Shown here: one piece after another, positions 1 to 7,837 of the stretch
Numbering within the stretch: position 1 is the first letter of the stretch
Layout of the letters: every line of letters begins with the position of its first letter
NCBI GenBank assembly: GCA_032128415.1
Contig: JAQBGW010000049.1
Location: forward strand, 1 to 43,041
DNA from: Ga0077527 sp032128415
GTDB lineage: Bacteria; Pseudomonadota; Gammaproteobacteria; Burkholderiales; SG8-41
Direction of reading: 5' to 3'
Length of the DNA stretch: 43,041 bases
Made by a program: the position numbers and the translations under genes
Notes under the pieces: model-generated
Database searches by the model: none
What the model was told of the DNA's origin: nothing
What the model saw: the letters and a program-made list of their open reading frames with translations, nothing else

Positions 1-1194
1 ATTGCGCGCGGGCAGCAGGCGGTGATTGCCAGTGCGGAGGATTATCGCGTTCCCGTGGGGAGCGCCGGCGTCGAATTTGCGGCGGTCGGCCCGAGCATGG
101 CGAGCTTCGGGGATTATAAAACGATCATCACCCGGTCGTTCGACGGGCGTCACGGAACGGAATTTCTGATGCGCGAATTGGTGATGCCGCATTTGCGTGC
201 GGCGTATGACGGTTTGGAACGGGCAGCAGAGGGCGCTGATGTATTGATATCGCATCCGCTGGCGGTGACGCTGCCGCTGTTGGCGCAGCGCCGCAATCTG
301 CCGTGGGTATCCACGGTATTGGCACCGATCAGCCTGATGTCCGATCATGATCCGCCGGTGATTGACGGCGTGCCGTGGCTGCGGCATCTGCGTATTCTCG
401 GCCCCGGCATCTATGGTGTGCTGTTCGGACTGCTCAAGCGCAGCGTGCGGCATTGGGAAGTGCCTCTGCGGAAATTTCGCATCGAACTGGGCCTGCCGCC
501 GACCGACCGCATGGCGATGTTCGAAGGCCAGTTCTCGCCGCAGCTCAATCTGGCGCTGTTCGATCCGCAACTGGCGCAGCCGCAGCCGGACTGGCCACCT
601 CATACGCGCGTGTGCGGCAGTCCGATTTTCGACGGCACTGCACCGGATGTCCGCCTGCCCGACGATGTGGCGCGCTTTCTCGACGCAGGCGAGCCGCCCA
701 TCGTATTTGTGCTGGGTTCGTCGGCGGTGTGGATCGCGGGGGATTTCTGGAACCATGCTGCGGCGGCCGCACAACAACTGGGTCGGCGCGCACTGCTGGT
801 CACCGGGCCGGTGTTACTGCAGGATCTGCCGGAGGGCGTGCGCGCGTTTTCCTATTTGCCGTACTCGCAGGTCTTCCCGCGCTCTGCGGTGGTCGTCCAT
901 CAGGCGGGCATTGGCACGCTGGCGCAGGGGTTGCGCGCGGGCCGCCCGCAGTTGATCGTGCCGGTGGCGTTCGATCAGCCGGACAATGCGCGCCGTGCTG
1001 AAGCGCTGGGTCTGGCGCGGACACTGCCGTTTCGCAAAGCCAATGCACAGCGGTTGGCCGCGGAACTTGATGCGTTGCTTGCGGACCCGGGTTATGCCGA
1101 GGCCGCAAGTGCTCTTGCGGAAACGCTGGCGCAAACGGATGGCGCAGCACGTGCGGCGGAAGAACTGATCGCGTGTGCTGATGCCGGCCTGTAA
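1..1194 (+). CDS. GT1-like glycosyltransferase, 5'-truncated by window
   Basis: The frame is open from the first base, and 397 residues are visible before the stop. A GTG at 22 is unlikely to be the true start, because the residues before it (ARGQQAVIAS) look like the early Rossmann strand of a GT-B enzyme. The gene therefore probably begins before the window. The C-terminal half carries the GT1 nucleotide-sugar binding signature: an HQAGIGT motif at 898-918, then a Gly-rich turn and a DQPDN motif near 973-987. Proteins of this type transfer a sugar from a nucleotide-sugar to a lipid or small-molecule acceptor (the rhamnosyltransferase, sterol glucosyltransferase and macrolide glycosyltransferase group). 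The acceptor cannot be deduced here. The neighbouring membrane protein and housekeeping genes give no pathway clue. Confidence 0.8.
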   Translation: MARGQQAVIASAEDYRVPVGSAGVEFAAVGPSMASFGDYKTIITRSFDGRHGTEFLMRELVMPHLRAAYDGLERAAEGADVLISHPLAVTLPLLAQRRNLPWVSTVLAPISLMSDHDPPVIDGVPWLRHLRILGPGIYGVLFGLLKRSVRHWEVPLRKFRIELGLPPTDRMAMFEGQFSPQLNLALFDPQLAQPQPDWPPHTRVCGSPIFDGTAPDVRLPDDVARFLDAGEPPIVFVLGSSAVWIAGDFWNHAAAAAQQLGRRALLVTGPVLLQDLPEGVRAFSYLPYSQVFPRSAVVVHQAGIGTLAQGLRAGRPQLIVPVAFDQPDNARRAEALGLARTLPFRKANAQRLAAELDALLADPGYAEAASALAETLAQTDGAARAAEELIACADAGL

Positions 1195-1239
1195 AATCGG
1201 CCGATCAGATGCGCCGCATCCGGCGCGAGCGGAGGCGGC

Positions 1240-1590
1240 ATGGCGTGGATTATCACCAAATATTTTCTGACCGCGGCGGTGGTCGTGCTGGTATCGGAGC
1301 TGGCCAAGCGCAGCGACAAACTCGGCGCATTTGTCGCCGCGCTGCCGATGGTGACGGTGCTGGCGCTGATCTGGTTGTATGTTGAGAATCAGCCGCAGGA
1401 CAAAATTGCCAATCACGCCTGGTACACCTTCTGGTATGTGATACCAACGCTGCCGATGTTTCTGGTGTTCCCGGTGCTGCTGCCGCGGCTTGGTTTCTGG
1501 CCGACTTTGGCGGTATGCGTGGTGTTGACGGTGGCGTGTTTCGGTCTGTTTGCCTTGGCGTTGCGGCGGTTCGGCATCGATCTGCTGTAA
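1240..1590 (+). CDS. Small DUF3147-type membrane protein
   Basis: The product has 116 residues and about four hydrophobic helices, near 4-22, 28-48, 62-81 and 86-110, so it should be an integral inner-membrane protein. The segment KRSDKLGAFVAALPMVTVLALIW-like (residues 24-46) resembles the DUF3147/GlpM-like family, whose function is unknown. The ATG at 1240 follows a purine-rich GCGGAGGCGGC, a good Shine-Dalgarno sequence. It lies 45 bases after the glycosyltransferase stop on the same strand, so co-transcription is possible. The family assignment rests on recall of the motif, not on a search. Confidence 0.7.
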   Translation: MAWIITKYFLTAAVVVLVSELAKRSDKLGAFVAALPMVTVLALIWLYVENQPQDKIANHAWYTFWYVIPTLPMFLVFPVLLPRLGFWPTLAVCVVLTVACFGLFALALRRFGIDLL

Positions 1591-1637
1591 TTCAACTGAT
1601 AAACCGGCATCGACCCCCGGTACCGACCGTGCGTGAT

Positions 1638-2405
1638 TCAGAACTGCTCGTCCTCGCGCAGGTAGCGCCACAATCCGACGGGCAGGTTGCCCAGCATGAC
1701 TTTTCCGATGCGCACGCGTTTCAGGCCCGCGACGGTCAGTCCGACCAGTTCGCACATGCGGCGGATCTGGCGCTTTTTGCCCTGACGCAGCACGAAGCGC
1801 AACTGATCCTCGTTCTGCCATGACACCTGAGCGGGACGCAGCGCTACACCGTCGAGTGAGAGGCCGTGATTGAGCAGCGCGAGATTTTCTTTCGACAGCG
1901 TGCCGGTGACGCGCACCAGGTATTCTTTTTCCACCCGCGAGTTTTCACCGATCAATTGTTTGGCGATGCGACCGTCCTGGGTCAGCACCAGCAGGCCGGT
2001 GGAATCAATGTCGAGTCGTCCGGCGGGCGCCAGTCCGCGCAGATGGCGCGGGTCGAAACGCGGCGCATCGCGCTCGCTCCGGTATTGCGTCTGGGCGGTG
2101 AATAGTGTGACGGCCGGGCGGTGGTTGTCCTCGGCCTGGCCCGACACAAAGCCGATCGGTTTGTGTATCAGTATGGTGACCCGGTCTTGCTGCTGTTTTT
2201 TTGCGGCAGCGGTCAGCGTGATTTTCTGTGTGGGCCAGATGCGGGTGCCGAGTTCATTCACCGGCACATCATCGACCAGCACCCAGCCGCGTTCTATATA
2301 GACATCGGCTTCGCGCCTGGAGCACAAACCCTGCTCTGACATCAGTTTGGACAGGCGGACTTTCCCGGTGACGGCGGGGTCAGGTGGTATGGCTGCGGAT
2401 GACAT
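1638..2405 (-). CDS. 23S rRNA pseudouridine synthase, RsuA/RluB/E/F family (RluF-like)
   Basis: This 255-residue protein has an N-terminal S4 RNA-binding domain (about residues 17-65, with LCSRREADVYIERG) and a RsuA/RluB/E/F-type catalytic domain. The catalytic Asp is D132 in the GRLDIDSTG motif. It would isomerise a uridine in rRNA to pseudouridine; the overall pattern is closest to RluF, but the target base cannot be assigned. A TTG 69 bases upstream overlaps the hemL stop and would add 23 residues from an AT-rich, promoter-like stretch. I prefer the ATG at 2405, which starts MSSAAIPPD just before the S4 domain. The gene follows hemL on the same strand and converges on the DUF3147 gene. Confidence 0.88.
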   Translation of the reverse strand: MSSAAIPPDPAVTGKVRLSKLMSEQGLCSRREADVYIERGWVLVDDVPVNELGTRIWPTQKITLTAAAKKQQQDRVTILIHKPIGFVSGQAEDNHRPAVTLFTAQTQYRSERDAPRFDPRHLRGLAPAGRLDIDSTGLLVLTQDGRIAKQLIGENSRVEKEYLVRVTGTLSKENLALLNHGLSLDGVALRPAQVSWQNEDQLRFVLRQGKKRQIRRMCELVGLTVAGLKRVRIGKVMLGNLPVGLWRYLREDEQF

Positions 2406-2470
2406 TGAGATGCAGCAAAGTGAATTTATATAATACGTTGTTTTAATTGATATTTTTATTGTAACACCGC
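2406..2470 (-). promoter_or_regulatory. AT-rich putative promoter region for the pseudouridine synthase
   Basis: This 65-base gap between hemL and the pseudouridine synthase is strikingly AT-rich in a GC-rich neighbourhood. On the minus strand it contains TATTAT (2430-2435) directly followed by ATAAAT, which is a good -10 candidate. I cannot find a convincing -35 at 16-18 bases. The base composition argues against this stretch being coding. Confidence 0.4.
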
Positions 2471-3748
2471 TCAAAACGCAGCAAATATCTTTGCCGCTGC
2501 CTTGATGGTTTTGTCGATTTCAGCCGGGCCGTGGGCTGCTGAAACAAAGCCCGCTTCGTACGCTGACGGCGCCAGATACACGCCTTCCGCGAGCATGGCA
2601 TGAAAAAAACGGTTGAAAGCTTCTTTGTCGCATTGCATGACCTCGGCGTAGGACTGCGGCGGCGCGTTGCGAAAATAAATCCCGAACATGCCGCCGATGC
2701 TGCGCGCCGAAAATGGAATGCGCTGCGCCTGCGCTGCCTCGGTCAGTCCGTTGCACAACTGATGTGTGGCCGCGCCGAGTTTGTCGTAGAAGCCCGGCGC
2801 CTGGATCAATTTCAGCGTCGCCAGCCCGGCAGCCACGGCCACCGGATTGCCTGACAGCGTGCCGGCCTGATACACGGGGCCCAGCGGCGCGATGAATTGC
2901 ATGATGTCGCGGCGACCGCCGAATGCACCCACCGGCATGCCGCCGCCGATGACTTTACCCAGAGTCGTCAGATCGGGCTTGATGCCGTAGAGCGCCTGCG
3001 CGCCACCCAACGCGACACGGAAGCCTGTCATGACTTCGTCGAAAATCAGCACGGCGCCATGTTGCGTACACAGCTTGCGCAGCAGTTCGAGAAAACCCGG
3101 TCGCGGTGCGACCAGATTCATGTTGCCGGCGACAGGCTCCACGATGACCGCAGCAATTTCGGCGCCGACACCGGCGAAAGTTGTTTCCAGTGCCGCCTCA
3201 TTGTTGTAGTCGAGTACCAGCGTATGCGCCGCGGTTTCCGCCGGCACGCCGGCGGATGACGGTTGGCCGAAGGTCAGTGCGCCGGATCCCGCCTTGACCA
3301 GCAGCGCGTCGGCATGGCCGTGGTAACAGCCTTCGAACTTGATGATTTTGCTGCGCCCGGTGTAGCCGCGTGCCAGCCGGATCGCGCTCATCGTGGCCTC
3401 GGTGCCGGAACTGACCAGACGCACCTGCTCCAGCGACGGTACCAGTTTGCGCAGCAGGTCGGCCATTTCAATTTCGGCTTCGGTCGGCGCGCCGAAGGAC
3501 AGGCCGCGTTCCGCCGCCTGTTGCACGGCTTTGACGACGTCCGGATGCGCGTGGCCGCAGATCAGCGGACCCCACGAGCCGACGTAATCCACATAGCTGT
3601 TGCCATCGGCATCCCACACCTGGGCACCTTTGCCGCGCTGGAAAAACAGCGGCGTGCCGCCGACGGATTTGAATGCGCGTACTGGGGAATTGACGCCGCC
3701 GGGGATAACCAGCTGGGCGTGGTTGAACAGTTTCTGGCTTTTTTTCAT
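2471..3748 (-). CDS. hemL: Glutamate-1-semialdehyde 2,1-aminomutase
   Basis: HemL is the PLP enzyme of the C5 tetrapyrrole pathway. It converts glutamate-1-semialdehyde to 5-aminolevulinate in the cytoplasm. The product is 425 residues, the usual family length. It shows the fold-type I features: SSGTEATMSAIRLAR (about 113-127), FEGCYHGHAD (138-147), the PLP-ring Asp D237 in IFDEVMTGFR, and the Schiff-base Lys K265 in TLGKVIGGGMPVGAFGG. The open frame extends upstream, but the family start MKKSQKLF fits the ATG at 3748. That start is 7 bases after the thiE stop and has no clear Shine-Dalgarno, so translation may be coupled to thiE. The order thiD-thiE-hemL next to rubredoxin is common in Betaproteobacteria. 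Confidence 0.96.
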   Translation of the reverse strand: MKKSQKLFNHAQLVIPGGVNSPVRAFKSVGGTPLFFQRGKGAQVWDADGNSYVDYVGSWGPLICGHAHPDVVKAVQQAAERGLSFGAPTEAEIEMADLLRKLVPSLEQVRLVSSGTEATMSAIRLARGYTGRSKIIKFEGCYHGHADALLVKAGSGALTFGQPSSAGVPAETAAHTLVLDYNNEAALETTFAGVGAEIAAVIVEPVAGNMNLVAPRPGFLELLRKLCTQHGAVLIFDEVMTGFRVALGGAQALYGIKPDLTTLGKVIGGGMPVGAFGGRRDIMQFIAPLGPVYQAGTLSGNPVAVAAGLATLKLIQAPGFYDKLGAATHQLCNGLTEAAQAQRIPFSARSIGGMFGIYFRNAPPQSYAEVMQCDKEAFNRFFHAMLAEGVYLAPSAYEAGFVSAAHGPAEIDKTIKAAAKIFAAF

Positions 3749-3755
3749 GAGGAGT

Positions 3756-4403
3756 TCATGGCGATTTCTTGAACAACGATTGCAAGGCGTGCGCCGCCTT
3801 TTCCACATCGGGTGCCGAGAATACCGCGGAAATGACGGCAATGGCATCTGCCCCGGCGGCAATCAGTAGCGGCGCGTTTTCCAGGGTGATGCCACCGATG
3901 GCGACCACCGGCACATTAAAGCGCGCTTTGGCGCGGGTCAGCAGATCGATCGGCGGGCGTACCGCCCCCGGTTTGACGGTGGACGGGAAGAAGCTGCCGA
4001 AGGCAAGGTGATCAGCGCCGGCGGCAAGCGCGGTTTGCGCCAGTTCGATACGGTCGTAACAGGAACTGCCGAGCAGACGATCCGGACCCAGTGCGGTGCG
4101 TACCGCCGCCAGCGGGCCGTCTGCACCGCCCAGATGCAGGCCGGCGGCGCCGATCTCTGCGGCCAGCGCGGCATGATCATTGATGATCAGCGGGACACCG
4201 GATTCAGCACAGACCATTTGCAGCATGCGCGCCTGTTCCGCGCGCAGTTCCGGCGATGCGGTCTTGTTGCGGTACTGGATGACCTGTGCGCCGCCGCGCA
4301 ATGCGGCCTGTACCCGCCGCCGCAATTCATTCGTGTCGGCGAGATCGGGCGTGATCGCGTAAAGACCGGCGATCCGTGCTTTCACGCTAGTGTCCCGAGC
4401 CAT
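3756..4403 (-). CDS. thiE: Thiamine-phosphate synthase
   Basis: ThiE joins HMP-pyrophosphate to the thiazole phosphate to make thiamine monophosphate. The 215-residue TIM-barrel protein shows the family motifs GLYAITPD (13-20), IQYRNK (42-47), LIINDH (72-77), GLHLGG (88-93), LAFGSFFPS in mid-protein and VPVVAIGGIT with GADAIAVISAVF near the C-terminus. The length is normal. It lies between thiD (17 bases upstream) and hemL (7 bases downstream), all in the same direction. No TPP riboswitch is visible ahead of the thiD-thiE pair. Confidence 0.95.
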   Translation of the reverse strand: MARDTSVKARIAGLYAITPDLADTNELRRRVQAALRGGAQVIQYRNKTASPELRAEQARMLQMVCAESGVPLIINDHAALAAEIGAAGLHLGGADGPLAAVRTALGPDRLLGSSCYDRIELAQTALAAGADHLAFGSFFPSTVKPGAVRPPIDLLTRAKARFNVPVVAIGGITLENAPLLIAAGADAIAVISAVFSAPDVEKAAHALQSLFKKSP

Positions 4404-4420
4404 TTATACGCAGCAAAAAC

Positions 4421-5281
4421 TCAGGTCGCTGGCGGTTCGCCGTCGCCCTTGGGGGCATCAGGCGCGGCATCGTCATCGCGGGCCCAGAACAGCCGGTCCG
4501 GGATGTGCTGGCCCATGCCCGGCCGGAAGGCGAGTTTCAGCGATTGCCAGGTGTATTCCTGTGCGTCGCGAGCAGCTTCCTGCATATCGACGCCGTTGGC
4601 GATGGTGGCGGCAAGTGCTGAGGCCAGCGTGCAGCCGGAGCCGTGATAGCTGCCAGGCAATCGCGGCCACGAATCGCTGCGCACGATGCCTTCGTTGTTG
4701 TACAGCGTGTTGGTGACTTCTTCGGTATTCTCGTGCGTCCCGGTGATCAGCACGTATTCACAGCCCGAGGCGAGGATACGCCGGGCGCACTCCGCGAGGT
4801 CGGGACTGTCGTTGTCATCGTCGCTGTCGTCGGCGGCGAGGCGTCGTGCCTCGATGCTGTTTGGCGTGACGATGGTGGTCTGCGGAATCAGCAACTCGCG
4901 TATCGCCGCGAGCATATCTTCAGAGGCCAGTTCGTCGCCGCGGCCTGAGGCCAGCACGGGATCGAGGATCAGCGGAATTTCCGGATAGTCAGACACCACT
5001 TCAGCCACTGCGGCGACGGCTTCGAGACTGCCCAGCACGCCGATCTTGAATGCCGCTACCGGCATGTCTTCAAGGATACAGCGTGCCTGATCCGCGACCC
5101 ACTCACCGTCGATGGGCATCACTTCATCAACGCCCATGGTGTCCTGAATGGTGATGGCCGTGACCACGGATACCGGATGACAACCCATGCTGGCCAGTGT
5201 GAGGATGTCAGCCTGCAATCCCGCTCCGCCGGTAGGGTCGGTGGCGGCGAATACCATAACGATGGGTGGCGCGTCGGTCAT
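4421..5281 (-). CDS. thiD: Hydroxymethylpyrimidine/phosphomethylpyrimidine kinase
   Basis: ThiD phosphorylates HMP and HMP-phosphate to give HMP-pyrophosphate, the substrate of ThiE encoded next door. The 286-residue ribokinase-fold protein has the substrate loop ATDPTGGAGLQAD (13-25), GVLGS (81-85), LILDPVLASGRGDEL (104-118), VTPNSIEA (138-145) and the anion-hole/catalytic GSGCTLASALA with Cys217. Two features are odd. Residues 151-161 form a very acidic loop (DDSDDDNDSPD), and the C-terminal tail beyond about residue 265 is acidic and Pro-rich. The ATG at 5281 lacks a clear Shine-Dalgarno and is immediately preceded by a 14-bp tandem repeat array. Confidence 0.94.
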   Translation of the reverse strand: MTDAPPIVMVFAATDPTGGAGLQADILTLASMGCHPVSVVTAITIQDTMGVDEVMPIDGEWVADQARCILEDMPVAAFKIGVLGSLEAVAAVAEVVSDYPEIPLILDPVLASGRGDELASEDMLAAIRELLIPQTTIVTPNSIEARRLAADDSDDDNDSPDLAECARRILASGCEYVLITGTHENTEEVTNTLYNNEGIVRSDSWPRLPGSYHGSGCTLASALAATIANGVDMQEAARDAQEYTWQSLKLAFRPGMGQHIPDRLFWARDDDAAPDAPKGDGEPPAT

Positions 5282-5283
5282 TT

Positions 5284-5353
5284 GATCGGAAAGTGCGGAT
5301 CGGAAAGTGCGGATTGGAAAGTGCGGATCGGAAACCGCGAATTGGGAAGCGGA
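5284..5353. repeat. 14-bp tandem repeat array, about 5 units
   Basis: Five consecutive 14-base units are visible on the plus strand: GATCGGAAAGTGCG (5284-5297), the same (5298-5311), GATTGGAAAGTGCG (5312-5325), GATCGGAAACCGCG (5326-5339) and a more diverged AATTGGGAAGCGGA (5340-5353). The array fills most of the gap between divergent thiD and the rubredoxin gene. The last unit supplies the apparent -35 hexamer of the rubredoxin promoter. The array starts three bases upstream of the thiD ATG, so thiD's leader is made of it. Confidence 0.9.
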
Positions 5354-5370
5354 GTGAGATCAGCTAGAAT
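5342..5370 (+). promoter_or_regulatory. Putative sigma70-type promoter of the rubredoxin gene
   Basis: TTGGGA (5342-5347), a 17-base spacer and TAGAAT (5365-5370) make a reasonable -35/-10 pair. Transcription would begin near 5377, leaving a leader of about 33 bases before the ATG at 5410. The -35 lies inside the last unit of the 14-bp repeat array. This is a pattern call without experimental support. Confidence 0.55.
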
Positions 5371-5409
5371 GACGCAGGGATTGTAGCTCATTTACTTCAG
5401 AAAACAGCG

Positions 5410-5595
5410 ATGACAACCGACGCCGGACAATTGAAAAAATACATGTGTTTGATCTGCGGACACATCTACGACGAAGCCGCAGGAGTGCCTGATGAAGGCA
5501 TCGCACCGGGCACGAAATGGGAAGATGTGCCGATGAACTGGACATGCCCCGAATGCGGTGCGCGCAAAGAAGATTTCGAGATGGTAGAGATTTGA
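5410..5595 (+). CDS. Rubredoxin
   Basis: This 61-residue protein has the two knuckles that bind a single mononuclear iron: C13-x2-C16-G in YMCLICGHIYDE and C46-x2-C49-G in NWTCPECGARKEDF. The family's conserved aromatic core (Y11, Y20, W44, F56) is present. Rubredoxins are small cytoplasmic one-electron carriers, often serving alkane hydroxylases or oxygen and superoxide reductases; no such partner is encoded here. The gene is divergent from thiD and 16 bases upstream of gloA, so the two plus-strand genes are probably co-transcribed. The start has no evident Shine-Dalgarno. Confidence 0.95.
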   Translation: MTTDAGQLKKYMCLICGHIYDEAAGVPDEGIAPGTKWEDVPMNWTCPECGARKEDFEMVEI

Positions 5596-5611
5596 TCGAG
5601 GAGATTCCGGA

Positions 5612-6004
5612 ATGAGGATGCTGCATACGATGATTCGCGTGGGGGACCTGCAACGATCCATTGATTTCTATACGCAGGTACTGGGCATGCGTTTGTTGCG
5701 GAAAACCGATTATCCGGGCGGGCGTTTTACCAACGTCTTCGTCGGCTACGATGATGAATCACGTACTGCAGTGCTGGAGCTGACGCACAACTGGGATACC
5801 AAAACGTATGACATGGGCACCGGTTTCGGGCACGTCGCTGTTGAAGTCGAAGATGCCCACAAATCGTGTGACGAAGTCAGAAAGCGCGGCGGCAAGGTGA
5901 CGCGCGAAGCTGGACCGATGAAGCACGGTACGAATGTCATCGCGTTTGTCGAAGATCCGGACGGATATAAAATAGAATTTGTCCAACGCAAAGCGGCAAC
6001 CTGA
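5612..6004 (+). CDS. gloA: Lactoylglutathione lyase (glyoxalase I)
   Basis: GloA isomerises the hemithioacetal of methylglyoxal and glutathione to S-lactoylglutathione, a detoxification step in the cytoplasm. The 130-residue protein keeps all four metal ligands at the same numbering as the E. coli nickel enzyme: H5 (MLHTMIRV), E56 (AVLELTHN), H74 (GFGHVAVEV) and E122 (YKIEFVQ). The C-terminal FVEDPDGYKIEF signature is intact. A GAGGAG Shine-Dalgarno lies at a good distance from the ATG at 5612. The gene follows rubredoxin closely and converges on rsmA with only 15 bases between stops. Confidence 0.96.
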   Translation: MRMLHTMIRVGDLQRSIDFYTQVLGMRLLRKTDYPGGRFTNVFVGYDDESRTAVLELTHNWDTKTYDMGTGFGHVAVEVEDAHKSCDEVRKRGGKVTREAGPMKHGTNVIAFVEDPDGYKIEFVQRKAAT

Positions 6005-6019
6005 GCCGCCGCTCCGGAT

Positions 6020-6811
6020 TTAAACCGGCGCTGCTACGGTGTCGGCAATACGCACAAAATCCGCAACTGACAATTCCTGTGCCCGCGCGCCGGGATTAAT
6101 ACCAAGTCGTGCAAACTCCTCGACGGCGACCACGCCTTTCAGCGTGTTGCGCAGAGTCTTGCGGCGCTGACTGAAAGCGCGCGCGACCACGCTGCTGAAT
6201 ATGGCTTCATCGCGCGCCGGGCAGGGCAGCGGCGACAGCGGCATCAGTCGCACCACAGCAGACTCCACCTTCGGTACAGGGTCGAACGATGCGGCCGGCA
6301 CTTCAAACAGCTTTTCCATGTCGAACCGGTACTGCAGCATCACCGATAGCCGGCTGAATTCCGAATCGCCGGGTGCGGCGACCATGCGTTCAACGACTTC
6401 CCGCTGCAGCATCACATGAATGTCGCGGATGTGTCCGGCGAATTCGGCAAAGCGGAACAACAGCGGCGTCGAAATGTTATACGGCAGATTCCCGGCAACA
6501 CGCAGATCGCTGCCCAATGCGGCGAAATCGAACCGGAGTACGTCGCCTTCGTGTATCACCACCGCGTCCGCAGCATAGCGTTCACGCAACTGCGCGATTA
6601 GATCGCGGTCGATTTCGACAACGTGCAGGCGGTCCAGTTGCTTGAGCAGCGGCGTCGTCAATGCCCCCAGGCCCGGTCCGACTTCAACGACGTTGTCGCT
6701 GCGCGCCGGAGCGATGGCAGCGACGATGTTCGCCACCACAGATTCATCGACCAGAAAATTCTGGCCGAAACGTTTACGCGGAATGTGCCTGGACACAGGA
6801 CGCGCGGTCAT
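6020..6811 (-). CDS. rsmA: 16S rRNA (adenine(1518)-N6/adenine(1519)-N6)-dimethyltransferase
   Basis: RsmA (KsgA) dimethylates two adjacent adenines in the 3' terminal helix of 16S rRNA during late 30S assembly, using S-adenosylmethionine. The 263-residue protein has the N-terminal RKRFGQNFLVD motif (12-22), SAM motif I VEVGPGLGALT (42-52), the acidic VVEIDRD (64-70) and catalytic motif IV NLPYNIS (108-114). The C-terminal helical domain ends with the usual LGINPGARAQELS. Its ATG overlaps the pdxA stop by four bases (ATGA), so it is translationally coupled as the last gene of lptD-surA-pdxA-rsmA. Confidence 0.96.
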   Translation of the reverse strand: MTARPVSRHIPRKRFGQNFLVDESVVANIVAAIAPARSDNVVEVGPGLGALTTPLLKQLDRLHVVEIDRDLIAQLRERYAADAVVIHEGDVLRFDFAALGSDLRVAGNLPYNISTPLLFRFAEFAGHIRDIHVMLQREVVERMVAAPGDSEFSRLSVMLQYRFDMEKLFEVPAASFDPVPKVESAVVRLMPLSPLPCPARDEAIFSSVVARAFSQRRKTLRNTLKGVVAVEEFARLGINPGARAQELSVADFVRIADTVAAPV

Positions 6812-7806
6812 GCCACGGTGCGATTCCGGCTGCGCACGACGAGCTCAACTGCCAGTTCGATCGCGGCGATCAGGCTGCCGTCGCTGGCTTTCCCGGTGCC
6901 GGCAAGATCCAGCGCAGTGCCGTGATCGACTGAAGTACGGATGATCGGCAGACCGAGCGTGACGTTGACGCCGCCGCCAAAGCTTGCGAATTTGAGTACC
7001 GGCAAGCCCTGATCGTGGTACATCGCCAGCACGCAATCACATAGGCGCAGCCGATCGGGCTGAAACAGCGTATCGGCGGGCAGTGGGCCGGTGAGATCCA
7101 TGCCTTCACCGCGCAGCCGGTTGAGCACCGGCACAATCACCTCGATTTCCTCGCGGCCGAGATGGCCGGATTCTCCGGCATGTGGATTGAGGCCGGCAAC
7201 AAGAATGCGCGGCCGCGGGATGCCGAATCGCGTAACCAGGTCGCCATGCAACACGCGCAGTGTTTGCTCCAGGCCTTCCACAGTTATGGCCGCGGGCACG
7301 GCATGCACCGGCAGGTGCGTGGTGGCCAGCGCGACGCGCATGCCGCCGCCCGCGAGCATCATGACCACGGGAGCGGCGCGCAACCGAGCGGCGAGAAATT
7401 CGGTGTGGCCGGTAAAGGGGCAACCGGCATCGTTGATGACGCCTTTGTGTACCGGCGCAGTGGTCATGGCATCGAACAAGCCATCGCGGCAGCCGTCGGC
7501 GGCGCGCTCCAGTGTGCGCAGTACGTAAGGGCTGTTGGCCGGGTCAAGTTTCCCCGGAATTACCGGGCTGACCAGCGGTACGTGCAGTACTGAAAATGCC
7601 GGCGCGGTGTCCCGGGTGCTGAACGCATCGACAGCGTAGGCCTGACCCAAGGCGTGCGCTCGCGTACGCAGGAGTTCGGCATCGGCGACGACGACCACCC
7701 GCGCGGACAAGCTGTGCGCGGCAAGCATAACGCACAAATCCGGGCCGATGCCCGCAGGTTCTCCTGCAGTGACTGCGATCAGCGGTAGAGGCGATGGAAG
7801 AGGCAC
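6808..7806 (-). CDS. pdxA: 4-hydroxythreonine-4-phosphate dehydrogenase
   Basis: PdxA oxidises 4-phosphohydroxy-L-threonine in the DXP-dependent pyridoxal phosphate pathway, an NAD- and metal-dependent step. I start it at the GTG at 7806, giving 332 residues (E. coli PdxA has 329) and placing the family start PLIAVTAGEPAGIGPDL at residues 8-24. The longer open frame upstream would overlap the surA C-terminus and looks non-native. Visible motifs include PVHKGVIN, FTGHTEFLA, LNPHAGE, MYHDQGLPVLK and SVDHGTALDLAGTGKA, which cover the substrate, NAD and metal-binding His residues. It lies 31 bases after surA and overlaps rsmA. Confidence 0.93.
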   Translation of the reverse strand: MPLPSPLPLIAVTAGEPAGIGPDLCVMLAAHSLSARVVVVADAELLRTRAHALGQAYAVDAFSTRDTAPAFSVLHVPLVSPVIPGKLDPANSPYVLRTLERAADGCRDGLFDAMTTAPVHKGVINDAGCPFTGHTEFLAARLRAAPVVMMLAGGGMRVALATTHLPVHAVPAAITVEGLEQTLRVLHGDLVTRFGIPRPRILVAGLNPHAGESGHLGREEIEVIVPVLNRLRGEGMDLTGPLPADTLFQPDRLRLCDCVLAMYHDQGLPVLKFASFGGGVNVTLGLPIIRTSVDHGTALDLAGTGKASDGSLIAAIELAVELVVRSRNRTVA

Positions 7807-7837
7807 GAACGTCGCCGGGTGTATCGAGACGGCGGAC

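Noticed and set aside
3749..3862. 38-residue N-terminal extension of HemL
   Set aside because: It overlaps the thiE coding end, is Arg/Pro/Cys-rich and has no family counterpart.
5284..5353. CRISPR array
   Set aside because: The units are 14 bases and contiguous, with no spacers and no cas genes nearby.
5282..5409. Possible TPP riboswitch ahead of thiD-thiE
   Set aside because: The gap consists mainly of 14-bp tandem repeats and lacks the CUGAGA and other conserved TPP aptamer blocks.
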